Assembly (NCBI GenBank): GCA_016293265.1
Contig: JAEDEN010000020.1
Coordinates: 1-28,379, forward strand
Source of the DNA: Oscillospiraceae bacterium
GTDB taxonomy: Bacteria; Bacillota; Clostridia; Oscillospirales; Oscillospiraceae
Direction of reading: 5' to 3'
DNA: 28,379 nt
The notes under the pieces are model-generated. The model saw nothing but the letters and a program-made list of their open reading frames with translations. It ran no database searches and was not told where the DNA came from. Positions 1-6,742 of this stretch are shown one piece after another (the stretch's first letter is position 1; the number at the start of each line of letters is the position of its first letter). The position numbers and the translations under genes are program-made.

Positions 1-671
1 CCTGCGGCCTGAGCCAGATGATCGCCATGCGCTACGGCACGGTGCCCATCGTCCGTGAGACCGGCGGCCTTAAGGATACCGTCCACGCCTACGAGGCCTG
101 GAGGGACTCCGGCAACGGCTTCAGCTTTGCAAATTACTCCAGTTCCGATATGCTCCACGTTATCAATGACGCGGTGTTCCTGTACAAGGATTATCCTGAT
201 GCCTTTGCCCGGCTCCGCCGCCGCGCCATGGAGTGCGACTTTAGCTGGGCCCGCAGCGCGAAGGATTACCTGCGCATTTACGCCACCATTACCGGCCAGA
301 GCTGGCCTGTGGAGGAAAGCGTCCCTTTTGAGGCTGCTCCGGCTGCGGAAGCCGCAGAAGCCGTTGAGAAGGCGGTCCCCGAGGCGGAAGCTGCGGCGGA
401 GACCGTTCCTGCGGAGGAAGCGCCCAAGAAGCGGGTAAGAAAGAAGGCTCCCGTGGCGGCGGAAGCCGCCGCTGCTGCGGAGGAAGCGCCCAAGAAGCGG
501 GTGAGAAAGAAGGTTCCCGTGGCGGCGGAAGCCGCCGCTGCCGCGGAGGAGGCGCCCAAGAAGCGGGTGAAAAAGACCGCAGCCAAGAAAGCCGAAGGGG
601 AAGAGAAGAAGCCCGCCCGGAAAACGGTGAAAAAGGCGGCCGGGAAAACCGCTGCCAAAACAGAGGAATAA
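1..671 (+). CDS. glgA: glycogen synthase, C-terminal part (5' truncated), with Lys/Ala-rich tail
   Basis: The reading frame is open from base 3, so the gene starts outside the window. The first residues (CGLSQMIAMRYGTVPIVRETGG) are the conserved C-terminal glucosyltransferase motif of ADP-glucose starch/glycogen synthase, GT5 family. In that motif the E of RETGG lies in the nucleotide-sugar site. The enzyme extends alpha-1,4-glucan from ADP-glucose in the cytoplasm. The catalytic fold ends near base 300 (..YLRIYATITGQSW). About 120 further residues follow, very rich in Ala, Glu, Lys and Pro, with repeated APKKRV(R/K)K blocks. A GlgA normally stops soon after the catalytic fold, so this tail is an extra. 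It resembles histone H1-like or nucleic-acid-binding tails, but its role is unknown. Glycogen phosphorylase follows 61 bases later on the same strand, which fits a glycogen operon. Confidence 0.9.
   Translation, partial: CGLSQMIAMRYGTVPIVRETGGLKDTVHAYEAWRDSGNGFSFANYSSSDMLHVINDAVFLYKDYPDAFARLRRRAMECDFSWARSAKDYLRIYATITGQSWPVEESVPFEAAPAAEAAEAVEKAVPEAEAAAETVPAEEAPKKRVRKKAPVAAEAAAAAEEAPKKRVRKKVPVAAEAAAAAEEAPKKRVKKTAAKKAEGEEKKPARKTVKKAAGKTAAKTEE
411..575 (+). repeat. in-frame 66-bp tandem repeat in the glgA tail
   Basis: Two full copies (411-476 and 477-542) and half of a third (543-575) of a 66-base unit lie in tandem and in frame. Each unit encodes 22 residues beginning AEEAPKKRV. The copies differ at only a few positions, so the repeat is young or kept uniform. 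Copy number could vary between strains by slippage or unequal recombination. Confidence 0.9.
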
Positions 672-695
672 GAGAGAGAAAACCATAAGAAAGGA

Positions 696-720
696 CCCGC
701 CGTAAAGGCAAAGCGGCGGG
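696..720 (+). promoter_or_regulatory. hairpin just before glgP
   Basis: A perfect 7-bp inverted repeat, CCCGCCG (696-702) and CGGCGGG (714-720), with an 11-base loop, ends 12 bases before the glgP start codon. No T-run follows, so it is not a terminator. glgP has no clear AGGAGG site, and the only G-rich stretch is the 3' arm of this hairpin. Translation may therefore depend on whether the hairpin is open. That role is inferred. Confidence 0.45.
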
Positions 721-732
721 GTAGACGATGCC

Positions 733-3159
733 ATGACACCTTTTACCACCAAAACAATGGAAGAAGCCCTGGTCGCAAAGCTGATGCTCAGCTTCGGCAA
801 GACCCCGGAGGAGGCTACCGACCAGGAGATGATGAAGGCCAGCGCGCTGGTCCTGCGTGATGTGATGGCCATGCGCGGTGTGCGCACCAACATGGATACC
901 CGCCGCAGCCAGAAAAAGCAGGTGCATTACCTGTCCCTGGAGTTCCTGATGGGCCGCAGCCTGATGAAAAACGCCTATAACCTGGATGTCCTGCCCCAGT
1001 TGAAGGAGGCTCTGGACAACTTGGGCTTCAAGTCCGGCGACATCTTTGAGATCGAGCCTGACGCGGGCCTTGGCAACGGCGGCCTGGGGCGCCTTGCCGC
1101 CTGTTATCTGGACTCCATGACCACCCTGGAGATTCCCGCCACCGGATATTCCATCTGCTATGAGCTGGGTATCTTCAAGCAGAAGATCGTGGAGGGCCAG
1201 CAGGTGGAGCTGCCCGATAACTGGAAGGACCTGGGCTCCGCCTGGCTCCTGCCCAAGCCCGATGAGGCCCAGGAAGTCCGCTTCGGCGGCACCCTTCGGG
1301 AGTTCTGGGACGATGGCTATCTGCACATCGTCAACGAGAACGCCACCGTGGTCCAGGCCATCCCCTGCGACATGGTGGTGGCCGGTTACGGCACCGAGCA
1401 TGTCAACACCCTCCGCCTGTGGGATGCCCGGGCCGTCAAGCCCGTGGATATGTTCCTGTTTTCCAAGGGCGAGTATCTGAAGGCCTCCGAGGACGAGGCC
1501 ATGGCCGAGACCATCGCCAAGATCCTGTATCCCGAGGACAACCACTATGAGGGCAAATCCCTGCGGCTCAAGCAGCAGTATTTCTTCGTCTCCGCCACCA
1601 TCCAGTCCATCGCCACCAAGCATCTGAATACCTACGGAACGCTGAAAAACTTCCACGAGAAGAATGTCATTCAGATCAACGACACCCACCCTGCGCTGGT
1701 GGTGCCCGAGCTGATGCGCATCTTCATCGACGAGGCCGGCATGGACTGGGACGAGGCCTGGGAGATTACCACCAAGTCCGTGGCCTATACCAACCACACT
1801 GTCCTGGCCGAGGCCCTGGAGCGCTGGCCCCAGAGCCTGATGGAGAGCCTCCTGCCCCGTGTGTGGCAGATCATTCAGGAGATCTCCAGCCGCTGGCAGC
1901 GCAAGGTGGAAGATTTCTACCACGATGAGGAGAAGACCCGCAAGATGGCCATCATCTGGGACGGCGAGGTCCGCATGGCCAACCTGTGCATCGCCGGCGG
2001 TATGGCTGTCAACGGCGTCAGCGCGCTCCATTCCGATATCCTGCGAAATGACGTTTTCAAGGAAGCCTGCGGCATGGAGCCCTGGAAGTTCCAGAACGTC
2101 ACCAACGGCATTGACCACCGCCGCTGGCTCAGCGAGATCAACCCCGGCCTGGACAGCCTCATCTGCGACCTCACCGGCGGCAAGGACTACCTCTCCAAGC
2201 CGCTGACCCTCAAGAAGCTGGATGACTTTGCCGATGACGCCGCCGTGCTGGAGCGGCTGGGGGCCATCAAGCGGGCCAATAAGGAGGACTTTGCCCTCTA
2301 CGCCAAGAAGACCCAGGGGGCCATCCTCAATCCTGACTCCATCTTTAACGTGCAGGTCAAGCGGCTCCATGAGTATAAGCGCCAGCTCCTCAATGTCCTG
2401 AATATCATCGCCCTTTATCAGGAGCTGAAGGAGAATCCCAACGCCATCGTCCAGCCCCAGACCTTCCTCTTTGGCGCCAAGGCCGCTCCCGGCTATGCCG
2501 TGGCCAAGCGCATCATCCGCCTGATCAACTCCCTGGCGGACCAGATCGCCCATGATCCCATCTGCAAGGATAAGCTGCAGGTGGTGTTCCTGGAGAACTA
2601 CCGCGTTTCTCTCGCCGAGCGGTTGATGCCCGCAAGCGAGGTCAGCCAGCAGATCTCCACCGCCGGAAAAGAGGCCAGCGGCACCGGCAACATGAAGTTC
2701 ATGATGAACGGCGCCCTCACCATCGGCACCCTGGACGGCGCCAATGTGGAGATGCACCAGGTCCTGGGGGATGAGAATATGTTCCTCTTCGGCCTCCACG
2801 CCGATGAGGTGGTGGATCTGAAGAAGGCGGGCTATGTGCCCCAGCGTCTGTACAACCGGGATGAGAAGCTGCGCCGCTGCCTGGATGCGCTGCGCACCGG
2901 CTTCCGGGACGGCGTGAGCTATGAGGACCTCTACCAGCGCCTGCTCTTCGGCGCGGGGGGCAGCCCTGCCGACGAGTATCTGCTCCTGGCGGACTTCGCC
3001 TCTTACCGTGAGGCCAGCAAGCGCATGGCGGAGACCTATGGCGACAGCGCCAAGTGGAACCGCATGAGCCTCCACAATATCGCCCGCAGCGGCATTTTCG
3101 CCGCCGACCGGTCCGTTGCCGAGTACGCCGACAACATCTGGCACGTGGAACACCGCTGA
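733..3159 (+). CDS. glgP: glycogen/starch alpha-glucan phosphorylase
   Basis: This 808-residue protein is the usual length for a GT35 phosphorylase, which releases glucose-1-phosphate from alpha-1,4-glucans in the cytoplasm. Recognisable blocks include SLEFLMGRSL near residue 73, the glycine-rich LGNGGLGRLAACYLDS, QINDTHPAL, NGIDHRRWL and FNVQVKRLHEYKRQ. The pyridoxal-phosphate site EASGTGNMKFMMNGAL carries the Schiff-base lysine at K655. Nothing essential appears to be missing. The ATG at 733 gives the standard family N-terminus, but its ribosome site is poor and lies in a hairpin. The gene follows glgA closely and probably shares its transcript, pairing glycogen synthesis with breakdown. 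Confidence 0.97.
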   Translation: MTPFTTKTMEEALVAKLMLSFGKTPEEATDQEMMKASALVLRDVMAMRGVRTNMDTRRSQKKQVHYLSLEFLMGRSLMKNAYNLDVLPQLKEALDNLGFKSGDIFEIEPDAGLGNGGLGRLAACYLDSMTTLEIPATGYSICYELGIFKQKIVEGQQVELPDNWKDLGSAWLLPKPDEAQEVRFGGTLREFWDDGYLHIVNENATVVQAIPCDMVVAGYGTEHVNTLRLWDARAVKPVDMFLFSKGEYLKASEDEAMAETIAKILYPEDNHYEGKSLRLKQQYFFVSATIQSIATKHLNTYGTLKNFHEKNVIQINDTHPALVVPELMRIFIDEAGMDWDEAWEITTKSVAYTNHTVLAEALERWPQSLMESLLPRVWQIIQEISSRWQRKVEDFYHDEEKTRKMAIIWDGEVRMANLCIAGGMAVNGVSALHSDILRNDVFKEACGMEPWKFQNVTNGIDHRRWLSEINPGLDSLICDLTGGKDYLSKPLTLKKLDDFADDAAVLERLGAIKRANKEDFALYAKKTQGAILNPDSIFNVQVKRLHEYKRQLLNVLNIIALYQELKENPNAIVQPQTFLFGAKAAPGYAVAKRIIRLINSLADQIAHDPICKDKLQVVFLENYRVSLAERLMPASEVSQQISTAGKEASGTGNMKFMMNGALTIGTLDGANVEMHQVLGDENMFLFGLHADEVVDLKKAGYVPQRLYNRDEKLRRCLDALRTGFRDGVSYEDLYQRLLFGAGGSPADEYLLLADFASYREASKRMAETYGDSAKWNRMSLHNIARSGIFAADRSVAEYADNIWHVEHR

Positions 3160-3169
3160 GGAGCTGTTT

Positions 3170-3237
3170 CCCCGCCGGGAAAAGGCGGATACCCATGAAG
3201 CGGACTGCCGCAAAGGCGCGGCACCTGTCCGGCGGGG
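3170..3237 (+). other. possible structured RNA downstream of glgP
   Basis: A 9-bp perfect inverted repeat, CCCCGCCGG (3170-3178) and CCGGCGGGG (3229-3237), encloses 50 bases. These contain a second hairpin, TGCCGC (3206-3211) with GCGGCA (3218-3223). A separate terminator-like hairpin follows at 3269-3306. The region begins 10 bases after the glgP stop and carries no convincing ORF. It could be a 3'-UTR-derived small RNA, a stabiliser of the glg mRNA or a riboswitch-like element. I could not match it to a known RNA class by eye. Confidence 0.35.
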
Positions 3238-3268
3238 CTGGCAGACGCCCCAACAAAAACATCAGAAG

Positions 3269-3310
3269 AACAGGCAGTATCCGGCACTTGCCGGGTGCTG
3301 CCTGTTTCCA
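3269..3310 (+). terminator. terminator of the glg operon
   Basis: A long hairpin has outer arms AACAGGCAG (3269-3277) and CTGCCTGTT (3298-3306) and an inner CCGGC/GCCGG stem. Only a short T-rich stretch follows, so it is a weak to moderate intrinsic terminator. It sits between glgP and the rubrerythrin promoter. Confidence 0.6.
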
Positions 3311-3349
3311 TAAAAAAACCACTTTTTTCTAAAAAAGCATAAAAAGTGA

Positions 3350-3379
3350 TTACATCCTTGTGGTCCGGTGTGCTATAAT
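3350..3379 (+). promoter_or_regulatory. promoter of rubrerythrin
   Basis: An extended -10, TGCTATAAT (-10 hexamer at 3374-3379), is preceded after 18 bases by TTACAT (3350-3355). The -10 overlaps CTATAATGATTCCAT (3373-3387). That sequence matches about 10 of 14 defined positions of the PerR box (TTATAATnATTATAA), best in its left half. Peroxide-responsive control is known for clostridial rubrerythrins, but this site is only partial. Confidence 0.6.
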
Positions 3380-3446
3380 GATTCCATCCGCAGCCGGACT
3401 CCGGGGCGGACAATGTTTGATACAATGATGAAGGAGGACCATCAAG

Positions 3447-3989
3447 ATGGGCAAGAATATTTATGCCGGCACCAAAACGGAGAAAAATCTCTTGGAGGCT
3501 TTTGCAGGCGAGTCCCAGGCGCGCAACAAGTATACTTATTTCGCCTCTGTTGCCAAGAAGGCGGGGTACGAGCAGATCGCGGCACTGTTTTTGAAGACCG
3601 CGGATAACGAGAAAGAGCACGCCAAGCTCTGGTTCAAGGCGCTGGGCGAGCTGGGCGATACCGCCGAGAACCTGCTTCACGCCGCTGAGGGCGAGAATTA
3701 CGAGTGGACCGATATGTATGACCGCATGGCCAAGGAGGCCGATGAAGAGGGCTTCCACGACCTGGCCGCTCAGTTCCGGGGCGTGGCCGCCATCGAGAAG
3801 GCCCACGAGGAGCGCTATCGCGCCCTGCTTGCCAACGTGGAGACCAAGGCCGTCTTTGAAAAGAGCGGCGTCCAGGTCTGGGAGTGCCGCAACTGCGGCC
3901 ATCTGGTAGTAGGCACCGCCGCACCCCAGGTCTGCCCTGTGTGCAACCATCCCCAGAGCTATTTCGAGATCCGCCAGGAGAATTATTAA
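3447..3989 (+). CDS. rbr: rubrerythrin
   Basis: Rubrerythrin is a cytoplasmic non-heme iron peroxidase that reduces hydrogen peroxide in anaerobes with electrons from rubredoxin or NADH systems. The 180-residue protein has the classic layout. The N-terminal ferritin-like four-helix domain carries the diiron ligands E22, E55-x-x-H58, a central Glu around 98-101, and E117-x-x-H120. The C-terminal rubredoxin-type domain has C147-x-x-C150 and C163-x-x-C166 for the single iron. The start at 3447 has a strong AAGGAGG site 9 bases upstream. The gene is monocistronic, with its own promoter and a bidirectional terminator shared with the convergent regulator. Confidence 0.97.
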   Translation: MGKNIYAGTKTEKNLLEAFAGESQARNKYTYFASVAKKAGYEQIAALFLKTADNEKEHAKLWFKALGELGDTAENLLHAAEGENYEWTDMYDRMAKEADEEGFHDLAAQFRGVAAIEKAHEERYRALLANVETKAVFEKSGVQVWECRNCGHLVVGTAAPQVCPVCNHPQSYFEIRQENY

Positions 3990-4005
3990 ACGATTAAGGC
4001 GTAAA

Positions 4006-4038
4006 AAAACACGGACGGGGTTTTTCCGTCCGTGTTTT
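4006..4038. terminator. bidirectional terminator between rbr and the XRE gene
   Basis: A 13-bp perfect stem (4006-4018 with 4026-4038) with a 7-base loop has A-rich and T-rich outer ends, so it works in both directions. Its right arm overlaps the last base of the stop codon of the minus-strand regulator. Confidence 0.9.
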
Positions 4039-4253
4039 CATCGTTCTTTGCTCAGGCCCAGCAGATAGTCGGTACTGACACCATAATATCTGCTCAGCGT
4101 GATCAGGTGGTGGATCGGCAGTTCGTTTGCTCCGCGCTCATATCTGGCATACATCGTCTGGGAAGTTCCCAGAATTTCGGCGATCTGTGTCTGCGTTTTA
4201 TCTGCATCCTCCCGCAAATCGCGCAAAATGCGTACATAGGCCATTTCATCCAC
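4038..4253 (-). CDS. small XRE-family helix-turn-helix regulator
   Basis: This is a stand-alone Cro/C1-type DNA-binding domain of 71 residues. The motif TQTQIAEILGTSQTMYARYE is the recognition helix-turn-helix, and LPIHHLITLSRYYGVSTDYLLG is the typical end of the domain. No ligand or protease domain is attached. A GTG at 4262 is in frame, but the GGAGG site directly abuts it. The GTG at 4253 has GGAGGT 7 bases upstream and is the better start. The upstream AT-rich region carries repeated ACAATTT motifs that could be its own operators. Targets are unknown. Confidence 0.88.
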   Translation of the reverse strand: MDEMAYVRILRDLREDADKTQTQIAEILGTSQTMYARYERGANELPIHHLITLSRYYGVSTDYLLGLSKER

Positions 4254-4289
4254 GTGGGGCACCTCCGTTCAGGTAGGATTTTATTAAAG

Positions 4290-4401
4290 ACAATTTACCA
4301 TAAAAGCACCTGAATTTTTCATAGACAATACATAATTTTACTACAATTTGCGTGCAATTCAAGGTGAAAATTGTGAAATATTGCTTATGCAGGAACAATT
4401 T
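4290..4401. promoter_or_regulatory. repeated ACAATTT motifs upstream of the XRE gene
   Basis: The AT-rich gap between the XRE gene and tRNA-Leu carries ACAATTT at 4290-4296, 4343-4349 and 4395-4401. An inverted copy, AAATTGT, lies at 4368-4374 and forms a dyad with the second copy. Spacing is irregular. Such a set could be an operator for the XRE protein, though in AT-rich DNA chance copies are possible. Confidence 0.3.
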
Positions 4402-4496
4402 CCAGCTTTTCGCGGCCAGGGGAGAGACCGTGGGGAAAGGGCAGGGAGGAATGAGAAATTTTTGAATAAAATTTTGCGGAAGTGGGAAATCCACTC

Positions 4497-4525
4497 TTGA
4501 ATTTCACAGGGACATCCTGTATAAT
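4497..4525 (+). promoter_or_regulatory. promoter of tRNA-Leu
   Basis: TTGAAT (4497-4502) and a perfect TATAAT (4520-4525) are separated by 17 bases. The -10 ends 14 bases before the mature tRNA 5' end, so transcription would begin a few bases upstream of the tRNA. Confidence 0.85.
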
Positions 4526-4539
4526 AAATGCGTTCCTTC

Positions 4540-4625
4540 GCCGGTGTGATGGAATGGTAGACGTAGCGGATTCAAAATCCGCCGGTGGCGACACCGTGTG
4601 GGTTCGAGTCCCACCACCGGCACCA
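4540..4625 (+). tRNA. tRNA-Leu(CAA)
   Basis: The acceptor arms GCCGGTG and CACCGGC pair over 7 bp, followed by discriminator A and an encoded CCA (4623-4625). The anticodon stem GCGGA/TCCGC encloses the loop TTCAAAA, giving anticodon CAA, which reads UUG. A long variable arm (CGGTGGCGACACCG) marks it as a class II tRNA. The T arm GTGGG-TTCGAGT-CCCAC is intact. Confidence 0.97.
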
Positions 4626-4629
4626 CATC

Positions 4630-4664
4630 GCCGCAAGCGTCATATCGCTTGCGGCGGCTTTTTT
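4630..4664 (+). terminator. terminator of tRNA-Leu
   Basis: A 10-bp stem, GCCGCAAGCG (4630-4639) with CGCTTGCGGC (4646-4655), is followed by a T-run. It starts 5 bases after the encoded CCA. Confidence 0.92.
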
Positions 4665-4722
4665 ATAAGGTCACCGTGCGGTTTTTTCTGCGGACATCCA
4701 GTCATTGGGGAGGTTATATAAG

Positions 4723-5952
4723 ATGACATCTGAAAAATTCCTTCAGGAAGCGGAGCAGATCCAGGATCGTGTTTTGACGGAGCGGCGGAGGATACACCAG
4801 AACCCGGAGACCGGATTTGACTTAAGCAATACCCTTTCCTTCGTAAAGAGCGAGCTGACGGATATGGGCCTCCAGCCGGTGGATTGCGGCAGGGCCGGCG
4901 TTGTTGCACTTGTGGGCGGGAAAAAGCCGGGGAAGGTATTTCTTCTGCGGGCGGATATGGACGCCCTGCCTATCCGTGAGGAAGCCGATGTGGCGTTTGC
5001 ATCGCAAAACGGCAATATGCACGCCTGCGGCCACGATATGCACACCGCCATGCTGCTGGGCGCGGCGAGACTGCTTAAGGCTCACGAGGATGAGATCCAG
5101 GGCACTGTAAAGCTGATGTTCCAGCCGGCTGAGGAGATTTTCGAGGGCTCCCACGATATGATCGGGGCGGGCCTGCTGGAGAATCCGAAGGTGGACGCGG
5201 CGCTGATGATCCACGTGATGGCAGGGATGCCCTTCCCTGCGGGAGCGGTGATTGTTTCAGCCCCCGGTGTCAGCGCACCGGCGGCAGATTATTTTGAGAT
5301 CAAGGTACAGGGCAAGGGCTGCCACGGTTCCATGCCCAACACCGGGATCGATCCTCTTACCGCTGCTGCCCACATCCTGATTGCCCTGCAGGAGATCCAT
5401 GCAAGAGAGCTGGCCATGGATGAGCGCACGGTGCTGACCATCGGCACCATGCACGCCGGGAACGCCGCCAATGTAATCCCCGATACCGTCACCATGGGCG
5501 GAAGCATCCGTACCTTCGATGAGCAGACCCGGTCTTACCTCAAAAAGCGGATGACGGAGATCGCCCAGGGGGTTGCCGGAGCGTTCCGGGCAGAGGCCTC
5601 CGTGGCGTTCGGAAGCGGCTGCCCCACCCTGGTCAACGACAAGGAGCTGTCCCTTTGCTGCGAACGGTATGTCAAAGAGCTTCTGGGGGCGGGGAAGGCC
5701 TTTTCCGTTACGGAGCTGAATGCCATGGGAGGCGGCGGAAAGGCCTCCAAGGGCGCCGGTTCAGAGGATTTTGCCTATGTCAGCCAGGAAGTGCCCTCCA
5801 TCATGCTGGCACTGGCAAGCGGGCAGCCGGAAAAGGGCTACAGGTATCCCCAGCACCATCCCATGGTGAAATTTGATGAAAGCGTCCTTCCCGGCGGAAG
5901 CGCGGTATATGCCTATACGGCGCTGCGCTGGCTGGAAGAGCACCGGGGATAA
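4723..5952 (+). CDS. M20 family amidohydrolase (N-acyl amino acid / hippurate hydrolase type)
   Basis: This 409-residue metallohydrolase belongs to the M20D group (YxeP, HipO, indole-acetyl-amino acid hydrolase). It cleaves N-acyl amino acids or small peptides in the cytoplasm. Metal-site motifs are present: RADMDALPI (76-84), ACGHDMH with C102 and H104, QPAEE with E137/E138, H164, and YPQHHPM near 378. The Cys in ACGHD is typical of this subgroup, which often uses manganese or nickel. The lid-domain motif GCHGSMP is present. The start is ATG 4723, with GGGGAGG at 4707-4713. The TTG at 4705 lies too far upstream and overlaps this site. The gene stands alone. The exact substrate cannot be read from sequence. 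Confidence 0.93.
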   Translation: MTSEKFLQEAEQIQDRVLTERRRIHQNPETGFDLSNTLSFVKSELTDMGLQPVDCGRAGVVALVGGKKPGKVFLLRADMDALPIREEADVAFASQNGNMHACGHDMHTAMLLGAARLLKAHEDEIQGTVKLMFQPAEEIFEGSHDMIGAGLLENPKVDAALMIHVMAGMPFPAGAVIVSAPGVSAPAADYFEIKVQGKGCHGSMPNTGIDPLTAAAHILIALQEIHARELAMDERTVLTIGTMHAGNAANVIPDTVTMGGSIRTFDEQTRSYLKKRMTEIAQGVAGAFRAEASVAFGSGCPTLVNDKELSLCCERYVKELLGAGKAFSVTELNAMGGGGKASKGAGSEDFAYVSQEVPSIMLALASGQPEKGYRYPQHHPMVKFDESVLPGGSAVYAYTALRWLEEHRG

Positions 5953-6024
5953 CAGGTCTGACCGAAGGGAATCCCGTTCTCTCTGAAACAGTTTGGTTTG
6001 GATCATTACGGATTGATTGATAGA

Positions 6025-6064
6025 AGCGCCGCAGCCCGATGGGCTGCGGCGCTTTTTCGTTTTT
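6025..6064 (+). terminator. terminator of the M20 gene
   Basis: A 13-bp stem (6025-6037 with 6041-6053) has a 3-base loop. Its sides are AGCGCCGCAGCCC and the complement, followed by two T-runs. Confidence 0.93.
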
Positions 6065-6111
6065 CCGCGTAAGGCTTCTGCGGTGTTACATCCATTTTAC
6101 TCCGTTTTCCA

Positions 6112-6315
6112 GAAAACGTAGGGCGGGAAGACAAAAACAACTGGTTCAAGTCCGGTATTGCCGACGGCAACGACACCTATACCGGCTATTGGAGTTCCCT
6201 GCTGGGCCTGTACACCACCGAGACTGTGGATTCGGCTCAGGATATGGTTCCTGGCGCTTAGGCCACCCGCCCTCAGATCGCTGCCATCATGGCCCGTTTC
6301 GCGGATCTTGCCTGA
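6112..6315 (+). pseudogene. remnant of the 3' end of an SLH-domain gene
   Basis: Frame 6112-6315 reads coding-like sequence that ends ATRPQIAAIMARFADLA and a stop. This is the terminal signature of an S-layer homology repeat (compare ATRAEVAQILVRF at the end of the large protein downstream). An in-frame TAG at 6259-6261 interrupts it just before that motif. An upstream in-frame TAA lies at 6070, no start or ribosome site is visible, and a strong terminator still follows. I read it as the decayed tail of a former surface-protein gene. The part before the TAG (NNWFKSGIADGNDTYTGYW..) is not recognised. Confidence 0.7.
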
Positions 6316-6346
6316 CGGTTTACCGGAATCTGAAATAATCATCCCC

Positions 6347-6388
6347 AAAGCCATCCGCCCACACTTTTGTGTGGGCGGATGGCTTTTG
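6347..6388 (+). terminator. terminator behind the SLH remnant
   Basis: An 18-bp perfect stem (6347-6364 with 6369-6386) has a TTTT loop and ends in a T-run. It probably belonged to the lost SLH gene. It now insulates the large surface-protein gene. The 210 bases between it and the promoter at 6601 hold nothing I recognise. Confidence 0.9.
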
Positions 6389-6600
6389 CACAAATTCAAA
6401 AAATAAGTATTACTTTGACGGTTTTCAAAGAAAACTTGCATTTCGGAAACGTTTTCAGGAAGGGACTGGGAATACGTCTGACAATTTTAAAGGGGAATTG
6501 AGATGGAAGGATATGGGTTAAAACTGACAAAAGATCAAAAAATCGCAAGTTATTGCAGTTTTATATGGTGAATTTGCGCATTCATTTTCACCCCGTTCAC

Positions 6601-6629
6601 TTGACATGATTGAAACTCTCCGCTAAAAT
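6601..6629 (+). promoter_or_regulatory. promoter of the M14-C26-M14-SLH gene
   Basis: A perfect TTGACA (6601-6606) and TAAAAT (6624-6629) are 17 bases apart, a near-consensus vegetative promoter. Transcription would start near 6636, giving a leader of about 107 bases before the ATG. This suggests strong, basic expression. Confidence 0.82.
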
Positions 6630-6742
6630 AAGCCCAGAACAATAGCAAAATTCCATCTTGGGTTCAGAGAGGAGATGACCGAAGGGAACGGAGAACTTGC
6701 GTTTTCGGATTCGCAACAAATAACAGAGGAGGTCAAGATCGA

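Noticed and set aside
289..3213. 974-residue minus-strand open frame over glgA/glgP
   Set aside because: It is the shadow of GC-rich coding sequence on the plus strand. It is low in structure and has no ribosome site.
3054..3332. 92-residue frame overlapping the glgP end
   Set aside because: It starts inside glgP in another frame, has a basic low-complexity product and no ribosome site.
4385..4721. Open frames across tRNA-Leu, one reading GGGTRTHTVSPPADFESATS
   Set aside because: This is the well-known false protein produced by translating tRNA genes.
5959..6688. 13-base repeat TGACCGAAGGGAA at 5959 and 6676
   Set aside because: It is a single short repeat with no common context or extension. 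It could be chance.
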